DNA of 64,000 nt, taken from contig JAEDGZ010000001.1 in assembly GCA_016297215.1 (NCBI GenBank), positions 70,179 to 134,178 of the forward strand, read 5' to 3'. The position numbers were made by a program, and so were the translations under genes. How positions within the stretch are numbered: position 1 is the first letter of the stretch; every line of letters begins with the position of its first letter. This document shows positions 15,136 to 24,147 of the stretch, piece by piece. The stretch is from Paludibacteraceae bacterium. Its GTDB lineage: Bacteria; Bacteroidota; Bacteroidia; Bacteroidales; Paludibacteraceae. Under the pieces are notes generated by a model. The model made no database searches and was not told the origin of the DNA. It worked only from the letters and a program-made list of their open reading frames with translations.

Positions 15136-16953
15136 CTAAAACTTATAACTCCCGCCGAGGAGGAAGTTGATACCCTCGGACTGGTAGCCGTAGTAGATAT
15201 CGTTGTGGCGGTGGATGTAGTTGTTCAGTTGCAGGAACGCCGCCCAGTTGTCCTGCTCGTACTGGCAACCGAGGTTGAGTTGCACGGTCGGCTTGAGCGT
15301 CTTCGTGCTGACGGTGGTCAGTGCCAGTCGTTTGCCCGCAAAGAGGTTGTCGGAATAGAGCGACCAGTGCTCGTCAATACGCCCATCGATACGCAGATGC
15401 AAGTCCCAGTTGGCGCGTCCGTAGATAGCATCTTCGGGTATCTTCCCGTCCTCATAAAATTTCTCTAATAACTTCTTGTAGTCTTTCTGATAGGGAGGAT
15501 TATCTTTCTCTCCAAAATCTTCGTGCCCGAAGCAGTCCCAAATATAGTAGTTCCCGCCGAGGTTGATTTGGATAATGTCCTGATAGTGGTAGTGGACGTT
15601 GGCGCCAATCTTGCCGCGCCCGTAGTCGGAGTAGGCATAGACGAAGTCGCCCGTGCGGTGGAACATGCCCGATACAGCCCCCGTGAAGTCGGCTGCCGTA
15701 GCAATGAGGGTGATTTGATTCTTCTCGTAGGCATAGCCGCCGTAGATATTGATGAGTAGGTCGCGGTAGGGCTTAATATGGAAGCCGACCGTGGCGTCCA
15801 CGGGCTTGTAGCCCGCCGGATGGTGCGAGGTGATACCTGCCGACAGCGAGCGGTAAGGCATGCTCTCCATATAGGCTTGGTAAATGCCTGTGCCGAACGA
15901 ACCTCGGATATCGCCGTACATAGTCAGCCACTCTTTGGCTATTTGTCCCTCAAACTGCACATTTGGTGATGGGGCAAACGAGATGTTTTCATATCCTGAT
16001 AACAGTTTCCCGCGCCCAATGTTTAGGTCGAGGTTCACGCCCGCGTGGATGTTGAAGCGCTTGCCGCCGTAGGCATAGAAGGGCTCTATGCGGATGGCGT
16101 GCCGCGGGTTGTAGAGCGAGTCGGCTATCTGGTCGGTGGTGATGAAGGCATCTATCACCGAGAGGTTCAATCCGATACGGTGGCGGCTCATCTTGTAGGC
16201 GAGGTCGAGCGTGGAGCGCACTTGGTGCTCGGTGGCGTACTGCGGCAGGGCGAAGAGCGTGTAGCCCGCCTGTATCTTATATTGGAAGTCCTGCTTCTTG
16301 TTGCTCTTCACGCCCACGAAGGCATCCACGCCCCATGTCGTCTGCTTGTCCTCCGGCTGCAGTTGGCTCGGTTTGTCTATCGTGAGTGTCTCCGTGGCGG
16401 GGTCGAAATAGCGTCCGTGGCGGGTGTAGAACGTGTTGCGCCCTTCCAAGCCGAAGTAGAGTTGGCAGGTAGCGAACGAGTGCCCGAAGCGCAGTCCGAG
16501 ACGGGTGTGGCTGTCGGCGCGTCTGCCCCACTCCGCACGGTGGTGCGCATAGACATCGAGTTGGTCTTTGGCTTTCTTCCCGCTTTTGTTCAGGCCGTTG
16601 AGCATATAGCGGAAGTCGAAGAGGGTGTTCGGGTGTCCGAAGGCGCCGCGCACATAGCCGTGCAGGGGCTGAGGCTCCGCAAAGCGTGTGGGCTGGCTCA
16701 GCAGGTCGTTGGTGTTGAAGGCGGGGCTCAATAGCGCGTTGTAGTCGGAGTACACCACAGGGTGCTCCGGCAGCGTGGTCTCGGTGATAGCAGGCTTTTG
16801 GTTGATTTTCCCCGCCGCCTGCACCACGGGCTGAAACTCCCGCTCTACCGTTACGTTGCGGTTGAGCGTGGTATCGGTCTGCGCCATTGCCGCCATGACG
16901 GCAAGCAGGCAACCCCAAAGGGCAATATATCGCTTCATCGTTTTCATCATCAA
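15136..16953 (-). CDS. TonB-receptor-like outer-membrane beta-barrel protein
   Basis: The 605-residue product has a signal peptide ending near AMAQ (about residue 24), a short linker (TVEREFQPVVQAAGKINQKP) and then alternating aromatic-rich strands to the end, closing with LGGSYKF, a terminal aromatic residue as in outer-membrane barrels. No TonB plug domain is visible, so it is a barrel of the TonB-receptor type lacking a plug, or a different porin-like protein. Several Met codons crowd the start (16953, 16950, 16947, 16938). It follows the 1033-residue TPR gene by 81 bases, and the pair probably works together at the outer membrane. Confidence 0.75.
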   Translation of the reverse strand: MMMKTMKRYIALWGCLLAVMAAMAQTDTTLNRNVTVEREFQPVVQAAGKINQKPAITETTLPEHPVVYSDYNALLSPAFNTNDLLSQPTRFAEPQPLHGYVRGAFGHPNTLFDFRYMLNGLNKSGKKAKDQLDVYAHHRAEWGRRADSHTRLGLRFGHSFATCQLYFGLEGRNTFYTRHGRYFDPATETLTIDKPSQLQPEDKQTTWGVDAFVGVKSNKKQDFQYKIQAGYTLFALPQYATEHQVRSTLDLAYKMSRHRIGLNLSVIDAFITTDQIADSLYNPRHAIRIEPFYAYGGKRFNIHAGVNLDLNIGRGKLLSGYENISFAPSPNVQFEGQIAKEWLTMYGDIRGSFGTGIYQAYMESMPYRSLSAGITSHHPAGYKPVDATVGFHIKPYRDLLINIYGGYAYEKNQITLIATAADFTGAVSGMFHRTGDFVYAYSDYGRGKIGANVHYHYQDIIQINLGGNYYIWDCFGHEDFGEKDNPPYQKDYKKLLEKFYEDGKIPEDAIYGRANWDLHLRIDGRIDEHWSLYSDNLFAGKRLALTTVSTKTLKPTVQLNLGCQYEQDNWAAFLQLNNYIHRHNDIYYGYQSEGINFLLGGSYKF

Positions 16954-16957
16954 TCGG

Positions 16958-17034
16958 AATAATCAGAGTGTTCAGAGTATTCAGAATAATCAGAGCATGC
17001 GCCCCCTTAATTCTTAATTCTTAATTTTTAATTC
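16958..17034. repeat. 9-base ATTCAGAGT array and TTCTTAA heptamer array
   Basis: About four 9-mers (AATCAGAGT, GTTCAGAGT, ATTCAGAAT) are followed by four TTCTTAA-type heptamers (17008-17040) that run to the stop of the TPR gene. Confidence 0.8.
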
Positions 17035-20000
17035 TTAATTATCTTCCCCCAATCTGCTCGCCACGCGTTCGGCGATGTCATCGCCATCGCCTGCGGGTTG
17101 GTAGTTGGCTTGCAGCGAGAGCAGGTATTGCTTGGCTTGGAAGGTGTCGCCTCGGCGGGTGTTGATATCCGCCAGCAGGATGAGTGCACGCGCCAGCCAG
17201 TACTGTTGCTGCGTGTTCATCTGCGCAAACGACATGATTTCCGCCTCCGCCATATCCAACTCATTCTCTGCGAAATAGCACTCCGCGAGCAGGTATTTCG
17301 CCTCTGCGCCGTTGGCGGTGCGCACCTCCTCTGCCACCACCTGCAAGTCGGCTATCGCCTCGCCCCATTGCTCCAGCGCGATGTAGGCTTTCGCGCGGTT
17401 GTAGCGCGCCTCTGCCGCCACGGGGGCTTTATTGCTGTCGGTGTGGTAGTCGGCGAGTATCTGCCCTGCGATGTCTATCGTCGCGCGGTGCTGCCCGAGG
17501 TAGTAGGAGCAGCGCAGGATACCCAGCCGCGCGATGTCGGTGGTCTCCGTGGAGGAAGCCTGCGAGAGCAAGCGGTAGAAATAGTCGAGCGCCGTCGCAT
17601 AGTCTGCCGCGTCGTAACTCAGTTCCGCCACGCGCATGCACGCCTCTTCCATATAGGGGTTGCCTGCTATCTCCGCCAGCGCTTTGTACTCGCGCAGGGC
17701 GTCCGCGGGCTGCATGAGGCGATAGTAGGCGTCTGCCAACTGCTGTTGCGCCGCGGTGCAGTAGCGCCCGCCGGAGCAGTAACGGCTCAAGTATCCGCTC
17801 AGCGCCGTTGCCGCTGCCGTGTAGTTGCCTTGCATATACTGCAACTCGGCTGCCGCATACGAGAGCGAGTCATCGGCGGTGGTAACCTGCATATTCTGCT
17901 TGCTCAACTGCTTGGTGTAGTCGAGGTATTCGGCGATGTTATTGGTCTCCACATACAGCGCCTCGAGGGCGTCGAGCGCCGCATACGCCTCGTCGGTGGC
18001 GGGGTAGCGGTCGATGGTGGCTTTGTAGGCGGCAATCGCCTCCTCGGTGCGATGGAGGTTGCCGTAGAGCATGGCGCGCTCCAGCATTGCCTTGCGCGCG
18101 AGGTTGCTGTTCGGATAGGTCTTGAGCAACTGCCCGTAGGTCTCTATCGCCGCTGGTTCGTCTTCCAGTTGCAACTGTGCACGCGCTATCTCGTACATGC
18201 CGTCGTCGGCATAGTCCGACTTCGGATAGCGAGCCACAAGCGTCTGCATGGTGCTTATCTTGTCCGTGTACTTACGCAGCAGTCCCTGCGCATAGCCTTT
18301 CTGGAAGGTGGCGTAGTCGGCGCCTGCCGCGTTGCGGTCTATCACCTGCCCGTAGTAGGCGATGGCGCTACGGAAGTCGCGGGCGTTGAAAGCGCAGTCG
18401 CCGAGGCGGTTGAGCGCGTCGGCATAGGTCGGATCATAGCCTCCCTGAGCGCTCTCTTGGTCTATATAGCGCAAGAACTGCTTACTTGCCTCGTCGAAGC
18501 GGCGCATGGAGAAGAGGGTATAGCCGTATAGGTACGCCGCCGATGCATAGTTAGCCGACCGCCGCACATCCGGCTGCTTGAGATACCGCGCTATGTCGCT
18601 TGCGCAACCCTCGTAGTCGTGCAGGCGATACGCCGCCTCTGCCCGCCAGTAGTACGCCTCGGTGGTATAAGACGCACATTCTGCCTTCTGACCACTAACC
18701 ACTGACCACTGACCACTATTATCTATCACCGCCGTCATCCACTCGCGCGACTTCTCCATCTTCCCTTGCAGAAAGGCATCCACGCCCAACTGATAGCGCA
18801 GATACTGCTTGGTAGTCTCAAGCCCCCCTCCGTCTTCCCCTATGGCGGGGGAGAGAGAATCCAGCACGTTCAGTGCGGCTTGGTAGTTCTTCGAGCGCAT
18901 AAAGGCATCGCTCAAAAGCGTGAATATCTGTTCGCGGTATTGGCTCTGCGGGTAGTTCTTTAGGAAAGCGGTGAAGGCTTTCACGCTCTCGCCCAAGGCG
19001 GACGAGTGCTCGTAAGTGCAGAGCGTGTAGTTATACAGCGCCTCCTCGCTCACGCGCGGCGTCAGCCCGTAGCCTATCGCGGCTTGGTATGCCATCTTCG
19101 CCTGCTCCTGCGCACTCGCCATCGGCAACTGCCTGCTCTCACCCAACTTCCTATACGCATGCCCTAAGGTCAGGCTCGCGCTTTCCGAGATGGTGTCTTT
19201 CTCCTGCTTCACCTGCTTGAGGTGGGTTATCGCATCTTGGTACGCGCCTATCTGATATTCCGCCATACCAAGCAGGTAGATATCATTGCGCACGATGGGC
19301 ACCGAGGAGGCGAGCGTCTCGACTTGTTTGTCCGGGTGCGCAGGCTTCCCCGCCTGCTGAGCACTAGCTTTCGCCGCCTGCTCGTAAGCTTTCAGGTGGT
19401 TCACCGCCTGCTTATAATCCCCCTTGCGGTAGTATATCTCACCCAACATACGGTGCAACTCGCCCTCCTGACCACTAACTGCTGATTGCTGACCACTAAC
19501 CACTAACATCTCCTCTGCCCGCGCCTGCGCCTCGGTGAAGTCCCCCAGCGCGTAGTACGACTGCGTGATGAAGTAAGGCACCGTTGCCTGATACTCGCTC
19601 ACGTTCTCCAAAGACAAAAAAGCAGGCAACGCCTTGTCGTAGCGTTGCAGTTTATATTGGCAATACCCCCAATAGTAGGTCGCCTTCTGCGTATAGGGAT
19701 TGGTAGATTTCCGAAGAATAGCAAAATATGTGATCGCCCGCTCGTACTCTTGCAGCATCAGGTTCACATATCCGCGATAGAACTGATAATCAGGCTGGTG
19801 CGTACGACTTAGGGCTTTGTAGTCCGCTTGCTCAAAGGCTTTTGCCGCGTTCTTCCATTTGCCTTTCTCGGCAAATAGCACGCCCGACATGAAGTGCACC
19901 TCGTCCTTATAGGTGGTGTAGGGGTATTGCTCCAGATAGGTCTTCAGGTCGTTCTGCAACGACGCATCGCGCTCTTCAAACCGCGCCTCTAACCGGCGGT

Positions 20001-20136
20001 ACGCCGTCTCCATCCCCACATCGGTTTTGATGGCAGAAGCAATCTCCCGTGTCTGTCCCCACATGGGCATTCCGCCTCCAACGGAAAGCAAGCATACTGC
20101 CCCAACTGTCCACACATACAACTGTTTTCTATTCAT
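17035..20136 (-). CDS. Large exported tetratricopeptide repeat protein carrying four repeat insertions
   Basis: The 1033-residue product has a signal peptide (about residues 1-28, GGGMPMWGQ) and then many TPR-like helical pairs (for example YDPTYADALNRLGDCAFNAR, PNSNLARKAMLERAMLYGNL) as in YbgF/BamD-type periplasmic scaffolds. Its role is probably protein-protein contact in the envelope, with the barrel protein encoded next. Four stretches are coded by the genome's dispersed repeats: residues about 210-222 (VVSGQQSAVSGQ), 258-269 (QQAGKPAHPDKQ, hairpin palindrome), 425-438 (LSPAIGEDGGGLE) and 472-482 (NSGQWSVVSGQ). All stay in frame and lie between TPR units. Confidence 0.85.
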   Translation of the reverse strand: MNRKQLYVWTVGAVCLLSVGGGMPMWGQTREIASAIKTDVGMETAYRRLEARFEERDASLQNDLKTYLEQYPYTTYKDEVHFMSGVLFAEKGKWKNAAKAFEQADYKALSRTHQPDYQFYRGYVNLMLQEYERAITYFAILRKSTNPYTQKATYYWGYCQYKLQRYDKALPAFLSLENVSEYQATVPYFITQSYYALGDFTEAQARAEEMLVVSGQQSAVSGQEGELHRMLGEIYYRKGDYKQAVNHLKAYEQAAKASAQQAGKPAHPDKQVETLASSVPIVRNDIYLLGMAEYQIGAYQDAITHLKQVKQEKDTISESASLTLGHAYRKLGESRQLPMASAQEQAKMAYQAAIGYGLTPRVSEEALYNYTLCTYEHSSALGESVKAFTAFLKNYPQSQYREQIFTLLSDAFMRSKNYQAALNVLDSLSPAIGEDGGGLETTKQYLRYQLGVDAFLQGKMEKSREWMTAVIDNSGQWSVVSGQKAECASYTTEAYYWRAEAAYRLHDYEGCASDIARYLKQPDVRRSANYASAAYLYGYTLFSMRRFDEASKQFLRYIDQESAQGGYDPTYADALNRLGDCAFNARDFRSAIAYYGQVIDRNAAGADYATFQKGYAQGLLRKYTDKISTMQTLVARYPKSDYADDGMYEIARAQLQLEDEPAAIETYGQLLKTYPNSNLARKAMLERAMLYGNLHRTEEAIAAYKATIDRYPATDEAYAALDALEALYVETNNIAEYLDYTKQLSKQNMQVTTADDSLSYAAAELQYMQGNYTAAATALSGYLSRYCSGGRYCTAAQQQLADAYYRLMQPADALREYKALAEIAGNPYMEEACMRVAELSYDAADYATALDYFYRLLSQASSTETTDIARLGILRCSYYLGQHRATIDIAGQILADYHTDSNKAPVAAEARYNRAKAYIALEQWGEAIADLQVVAEEVRTANGAEAKYLLAECYFAENELDMAEAEIMSFAQMNTQQQYWLARALILLADINTRRGDTFQAKQYLLSLQANYQPAGDGDDIAERVASRLGEDN

Positions 20137-20202
20137 ACCTTAAAGATGCTTATTTCTTACTAAAAATCATGTTAGGATACCGGTCAACACCCTGACATCC
20201 TC

Positions 20203-21153
20203 TTACACAAAATCGATGATGTGGTGTATGGAGATGATGCCGATGATAGGCTCGGTCTCGGGGGTCTCGGTTACCGCCAGCGTGGTAATGTTGTACTTAT
20301 CCATGATGGCAAGCGCATCGGTCAGCAGGGCATCTTTGTGGATACGCTTGTAAGACGGGGTCATCATGTCGCGCGCCACGATATGTAGGTCCTCGTATTT
20401 CTGTATCGCGCGTCGGAGGTCGCCGTCGGTAATGATTCCCACGCACTGCTCCCCGTCATAGACCATCGTCATGCCGAGGTGCTTGTCCGTCATCTCGCCC
20501 ACCAGTTCGCGGAAGGGTGTCGTTACCTGCACACACGGGACACTGCGTTGCATACGGTTCTTCACGCGCGCCAGCAACTGCCGTCCCAGTGCCCCGCCCG
20601 GGTGGTAGAGCGCGAAGTTCTCTGCCTTGAAATGCCGTTTCTCCATGAGGCAGACTGTCAGCGCGTCGCCCATGAGTGCCGTCGCCGTGGTCGAGGTGGT
20701 GGGTGCCAATCCGAGCGGGCATGCCTCTTTGTCCACGTGGATGGAAAGCGTCAGGTCTGCCTGTTGCGCCAGCGGCGACTTCACGTCGCCCGTCATGGCG
20801 ATGATACGGCAGCCGATATTGCGCAGCGGGGCAATCACGTTCAGTATCTCGTTGGTGCTGCCGCTGTTGCTCACCAGCATCACCACGTCTGCTCCGCTCA
20901 CCATGCCCAAGTCGCCGTGCACCGCCTCCACGGCGTTCACGAAGATGGCGGGCGTACCCGTGGAAGCCAGCGAGGAGGCTATCTTATGCCCGATGATACC
21001 CGTCTTGCCGATACCCATCACCACCAACTTACCGCGGCAGGCGTCAATCATCTCCACCGCCTCGTCAAAACGCTCATCAATGGACAAACCGAGTTTCTCC
21101 AACTCGGTTATCTCTTCTGCAAATATCTCTTTCGCTCTTTCGGAATAACTCAT
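20203..21153 (-). CDS. kdsD: KpsF/GutQ family sugar-phosphate isomerase (arabinose-5-phosphate isomerase)
   Basis: The 316-residue enzyme interconverts ribulose-5-phosphate and arabinose-5-phosphate, the precursor of KDO for lipopolysaccharide. The SIS domain shows VMGIGKTGIIGHKIASSLAS (about 45-65), VSNSGSTNEI (about 113) and TTSTTATALMGDAL (about 155); two CBS domains fill residues about 210-316 (MTDKHLGMTMVYDGEQCVG, DALAIMDKYNITTLAVTE). Its stop overlaps nothing, but its start overlaps the end of kdsA by 4 bases, so the two KDO genes form one unit. Confidence 0.93.
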   Translation of the reverse strand: MSYSERAKEIFAEEITELEKLGLSIDERFDEAVEMIDACRGKLVVMGIGKTGIIGHKIASSLASTGTPAIFVNAVEAVHGDLGMVSGADVVMLVSNSGSTNEILNVIAPLRNIGCRIIAMTGDVKSPLAQQADLTLSIHVDKEACPLGLAPTTSTTATALMGDALTVCLMEKRHFKAENFALYHPGGALGRQLLARVKNRMQRSVPCVQVTTPFRELVGEMTDKHLGMTMVYDGEQCVGIITDGDLRRAIQKYEDLHIVARDMMTPSYKRIHKDALLTDALAIMDKYNITTLAVTETPETEPIIGIISIHHIIDFV

Positions 21154-21935
21154 AACGTCTTATTGAGATTATCTATCGCCAGTGCGCTGCTTAACACCTG
21201 CTCTATATCGCTCAGCCTCAGTTGGTTAGCCGCGTCGGAGATGGCGTTATCGGGGTCGGGGTGCACCTCAAGGAACAGCCCGTCTATGCCCACTGCCACT
21301 GCCGCCCGCACGAGATAAGGCACCATCGCGCGGTTGCCGCCCGTTACCCCCGCTTGGCTCGAAGGCTGCTGCACGGCATGCGTCGCATCGAACACCACGG
21401 GGCAACCGTATTCGCGCATCCGCACCAGCGAGGTCATGTCCACCACGATATTACCATATCCGAACGACGACCCGCGCTCCGTCAGCCACAGCCGCTCCTG
21501 CACGGGCTTCTCGGAGGGCACGGAGCCTATCTTCTCCACCACGCCGCGCATGTCCCACGGCGCCATGAACTGCCCTTTCTTCACGTTCACCACTCGCCCC
21601 GTCCGCGCCGCTGCCAATAGCAGGTCGGTCTGCCGCGAGAGGAACGCCGGTATCTGCAGCACGTCCGCGACCTCCGCCACCGGCGCACACTGCCAACTCT
21701 CGTGCACATCCGTCAGGATGGGTAGCCCGTAGGTCTGCTTCACCTCCGACAGTATCTCCAGTCCGCGCTCCATACCGATGCCGCGAGCCGAACACGAGGT
21801 GCGGTTGGCTTTGTCGAACGACGACTTGAAATAGAGCCGAATGCCCAACTTCTCGCACACCGCCTTCAGCACGCCGGCGGTTTCCATCACCATCTCGCGG
21901 CTTTCTATCGCACAAGGTCCTGCTATCAGAAACAT
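21150..21935 (-). CDS. kdsA: 3-deoxy-8-phosphooctulonate synthase (KDO-8-phosphate synthase)
   Basis: KdsA joins arabinose-5-phosphate and phosphoenolpyruvate to KDO-8-phosphate. The 261-residue protein has the N-terminal IAGPCAIESREM, YFKSSFDKANRTS (about 35-47), LTDVHE, NVKKGQFMAP and the C-terminal EVHPDPDNAISDAANQL. The cysteine in GPCAIE and the aspartate in ISDAAN are the metal ligands of the metal-dependent class, so it is probably of that class. RTSCSARGIGMERGLEIL departs from the commoner RTSxxSFRGPG. It is translated first, then overlaps kdsD. Confidence 0.95.
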   Translation of the reverse strand: MFLIAGPCAIESREMVMETAGVLKAVCEKLGIRLYFKSSFDKANRTSCSARGIGMERGLEILSEVKQTYGLPILTDVHESWQCAPVAEVADVLQIPAFLSRQTDLLLAAARTGRVVNVKKGQFMAPWDMRGVVEKIGSVPSEKPVQERLWLTERGSSFGYGNIVVDMTSLVRMREYGCPVVFDATHAVQQPSSQAGVTGGNRAMVPYLVRAAVAVGIDGLFLEVHPDPDNAISDAANQLRLSDIEQVLSSALAIDNLNKTL

Positions 21936-21939
21936 CGCT

Positions 21940-22003
21940 AATTAACAATTAATAATTAACAATTAACATGCAATGCGTATCAATGCCCTCTTAATTCTTA
22001 ATT
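21940..22003. repeat. AATTAAC and TAATTCT heptamer arrays in inverted order
   Basis: Four AATTAAC/AATTAAT heptamers (21941-21967) and a shorter TTAATTC pair (21991-22003) flank GCAATGCGTATCAATGCCCTC. This is the same plan as at 793-872. Confidence 0.8.
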
Positions 22004-23332
22004 AGCATACTCGTATGCTTTCACCCAATCGACCTCCACCTTGCCTGTGGCGGGTTTGGCTTGGTCGGGCAGATAGGCGGCTACGGCAGGGTAGAAAGCC
22101 ACGTCCTTCGTCGTGTTGGGCACGCGCATCACCTCTTGGTTGTTCACGTACCACGCTATCTCCTTCGCTGTAATCATCACACTGAATATCAGCCACTTGC
22201 CTGCCTGCACCCCTTGCAGCACTACCTGCTTGCCGGCGGTCTCTATCCCCTTGGCGGTGCGCACGCCTACAGCCACCTGCTTGCCGTTCCATTGCGCCAG
22301 CGTGATGAGCGGCAGCCGCTCGCCAGTGCCCAAGTAAGCCGCACTGTTCGCGCCGCCTTGGAAGCGCACCTTCGCCATGAACAAGCCCTCCGCCTGCTGG
22401 AACTTCTTGCCCGTCTGCACCACGTCGCCCGTGTAGTGGAATGCCTGCGGAATGAAGCCTTTTACGGGATGCCAAGCCGATGCTGTAGCCTCCTCCTTGC
22501 GCACCTCCACGCTCAACACGCTGTCTTGTACGTTTACGTTCTTGCCGTGGTTGTTCGCCTGCTGCTCGTTCACATACGAGTGGTCGGTCTTCAGGTTGGG
22601 GTTGGTGTAGTAGAAGCCCGATGCCCAGTTGCCGTTCTGCCAGTCGCTCAACTCGAAATCATCATTCAGCGTCTGTTTGTAGCGCTCCCACTCGGCTATC
22701 TGCTTCGGGTCTTGCGCCAAGAAGAAGTGGATATCCTCCGTCTCTTTCAACTCCATGTAGCGAGCGTCCTGTTGGCTCTCCGGCGTGGTGTACCAGCGTT
22801 TGGAGTTCGACCAGAAAGCGCGGCGCGTTTGGAAGTCCTCCGTAGCGGTCTCCTCCACTAATGCCCTATACTCCTTCACGGCATCCGTCGCCTCACACTT
22901 GCGGTAGATGCGCAGCATCAGCGAGCGGTCAATCATCTTATACCGCCGTAACTCAGGAGATGCTTTCACCGCCTCCTTGTCTTGCAGTTTCGGATAATCC
23001 TCACTCTCTGCAAACGCAAGGTAGTTGCGCAGGTTCTCATTCCCGTGGTAGAGCAGATAGCCGTGCACGGCAGGCGCGTGATTGCGCAGCACATGCAGAC
23101 GTGCCAGTTTCTTAAACTCCTCCGTGTCCCAGTACTTGCGTGTAAGCAGGAAATGCTTCTTCTCTTGGAAAGCAGCGGTCTCCACGATCTCTTGCAACTC
23201 GCGGAACTCCTTGAGTTCGGCGGACTGTTCCACGCGGCGGTAACGCGCAATGTCTTCCACGATGCGCACCATCCATTTCTCCATCTCCTTCGTCGGCAGA
23301 AGGTTCTTCTGAAGCGTAACAACTTGGTTCAT
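21998..23332 (-). CDS. Protein with GH16-like C-terminal domain, no signal peptide
   Basis: The 444-residue product has no visible export signal. Residues 1-220 are helical and charged (for example KYWDTEEFKKLARLHVLRNH) with repeated W/Y-rich turns and match nothing I recognise. From about residue 228 the sequence becomes beta-rich and resembles family 16 glycosidase or laminin-G-type sandwich domains: DDFELSDWQNGNWASGFYY, FMAKVRFQGGANSAAYLG, and the closing GKVEVDWVKAYEYAN, typical of GH16 ends. The GH16 catalytic motif ExDxxE is not visible, so a binding or structural role is more likely. Confidence 0.6.
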   Translation of the reverse strand: MNQVVTLQKNLLPTKEMEKWMVRIVEDIARYRRVEQSAELKEFRELQEIVETAAFQEKKHFLLTRKYWDTEEFKKLARLHVLRNHAPAVHGYLLYHGNENLRNYLAFAESEDYPKLQDKEAVKASPELRRYKMIDRSLMLRIYRKCEATDAVKEYRALVEETATEDFQTRRAFWSNSKRWYTTPESQQDARYMELKETEDIHFFLAQDPKQIAEWERYKQTLNDDFELSDWQNGNWASGFYYTNPNLKTDHSYVNEQQANNHGKNVNVQDSVLSVEVRKEEATASAWHPVKGFIPQAFHYTGDVVQTGKKFQQAEGLFMAKVRFQGGANSAAYLGTGERLPLITLAQWNGKQVAVGVRTAKGIETAGKQVVLQGVQAGKWLIFSVMITAKEIAWYVNNQEVMRVPNTTKDVAFYPAVAAYLPDQAKPATGKVEVDWVKAYEYAN

Positions 23333-23403
23333 ACACTAATTTGACAATTTGACTATTTACAATTTGACTATTTTGCAAGAGCAATATATGCCACAATGCC
23401 CTC

Positions 23404-23979
23404 TTAATTCTTACAGCACTTCGCCTTCCAATCCAGCGCCGCTTGGTGCTTGTCCAGCACCTCCGTCAGTTCATGGAAATGCTCCACGAACACAGGGCTG
23501 TAACTCTCCTCGGCGGGGATAAACGCCTCGGCTTTCATGCGACGAATCTGGCGTTTGAGGTCTGCGTAGAAGCCCTGATAATCATAGACGAACAGCGGTT
23601 TATGGTGCTCTCCCACGGTGCCGCTCGCCACCACATCCATCATCTCGTCCAGCGTGCCGTAACTGCCGGGCAGGCAGATGAAGCAGTCGGCTATCTCGCG
23701 CATCTTCGCCTTGCGGTCTGCCATGCTGTCGGCATTCACCAACTCGTCGCAGTTGTCTGCCAGCCGTCGGGCAGCGATTATCCGCGGGGGCACCACGCCC
23801 ACCACGGTCGCCCCTGCCGCCTTCGCCGCATTGCTCACGCTCGTCATCAGCCCGCCCGTGGCTCCGCCGTACACCAGCGTATGCCCGTGCTCGCCTATCC
23901 ACGTCCCAAGCCGCATAGCCATCCGCTTATACCGCTCGTGGACACTGTCTTTCGCACTACAATAAACCGCTATCTTCAT
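23404..23979 (-). CDS. LOG family protein (TIGR00730-type nucleotide phosphoribohydrolase)
   Basis: The 191-residue protein belongs to the family that includes LONELY GUY enzymes, which cleave the base from nucleoside 5'-monophosphates. It shows KIAVYCSAKDS at the start, LVYGGATGGLMTSVSNAAK (about 35-53), and DRKAKMREIADCFICLPGSYGTLDEM (about 88-113); the family motif PGGxGTxxE appears here as PGSYGTLDE. The arginine of DRKAKM is kept. A small Cys-rich end (KAKCCKN) is odd. It lies alone between the GH16-like gene and gyrB on the same strand. Confidence 0.85.
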   Translation of the reverse strand: MKIAVYCSAKDSVHERYKRMAMRLGTWIGEHGHTLVYGGATGGLMTSVSNAAKAAGATVVGVVPPRIIAARRLADNCDELVNADSMADRKAKMREIADCFICLPGSYGTLDEMMDVVASGTVGEHHKPLFVYDYQGFYADLKRQIRRMKAEAFIPAEESYSPVFVEHFHELTEVLDKHQAALDWKAKCCKN

Positions 23980-24147
23980 TATCCGTTCTCATCTTATATC
24001 CTCTGAAATAATCCTTAAAATCTCGTGAGCGTCAGCGAGCAGGAATATCGAAATCACCTTGCTGCGGGCTAACGCCCTTGCAGAGATTGAAAAAGAATTT
24101 ATTCAGAGTCTTTCGCCTGCAATGCCTCTTAATTCTTAATTACAACA

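Noticed and set aside
17098..18531. 477-residue open frame opposite the TPR gene
   Set aside because: Antisense shadow rich in Val, Leu and Arg with no family marks.
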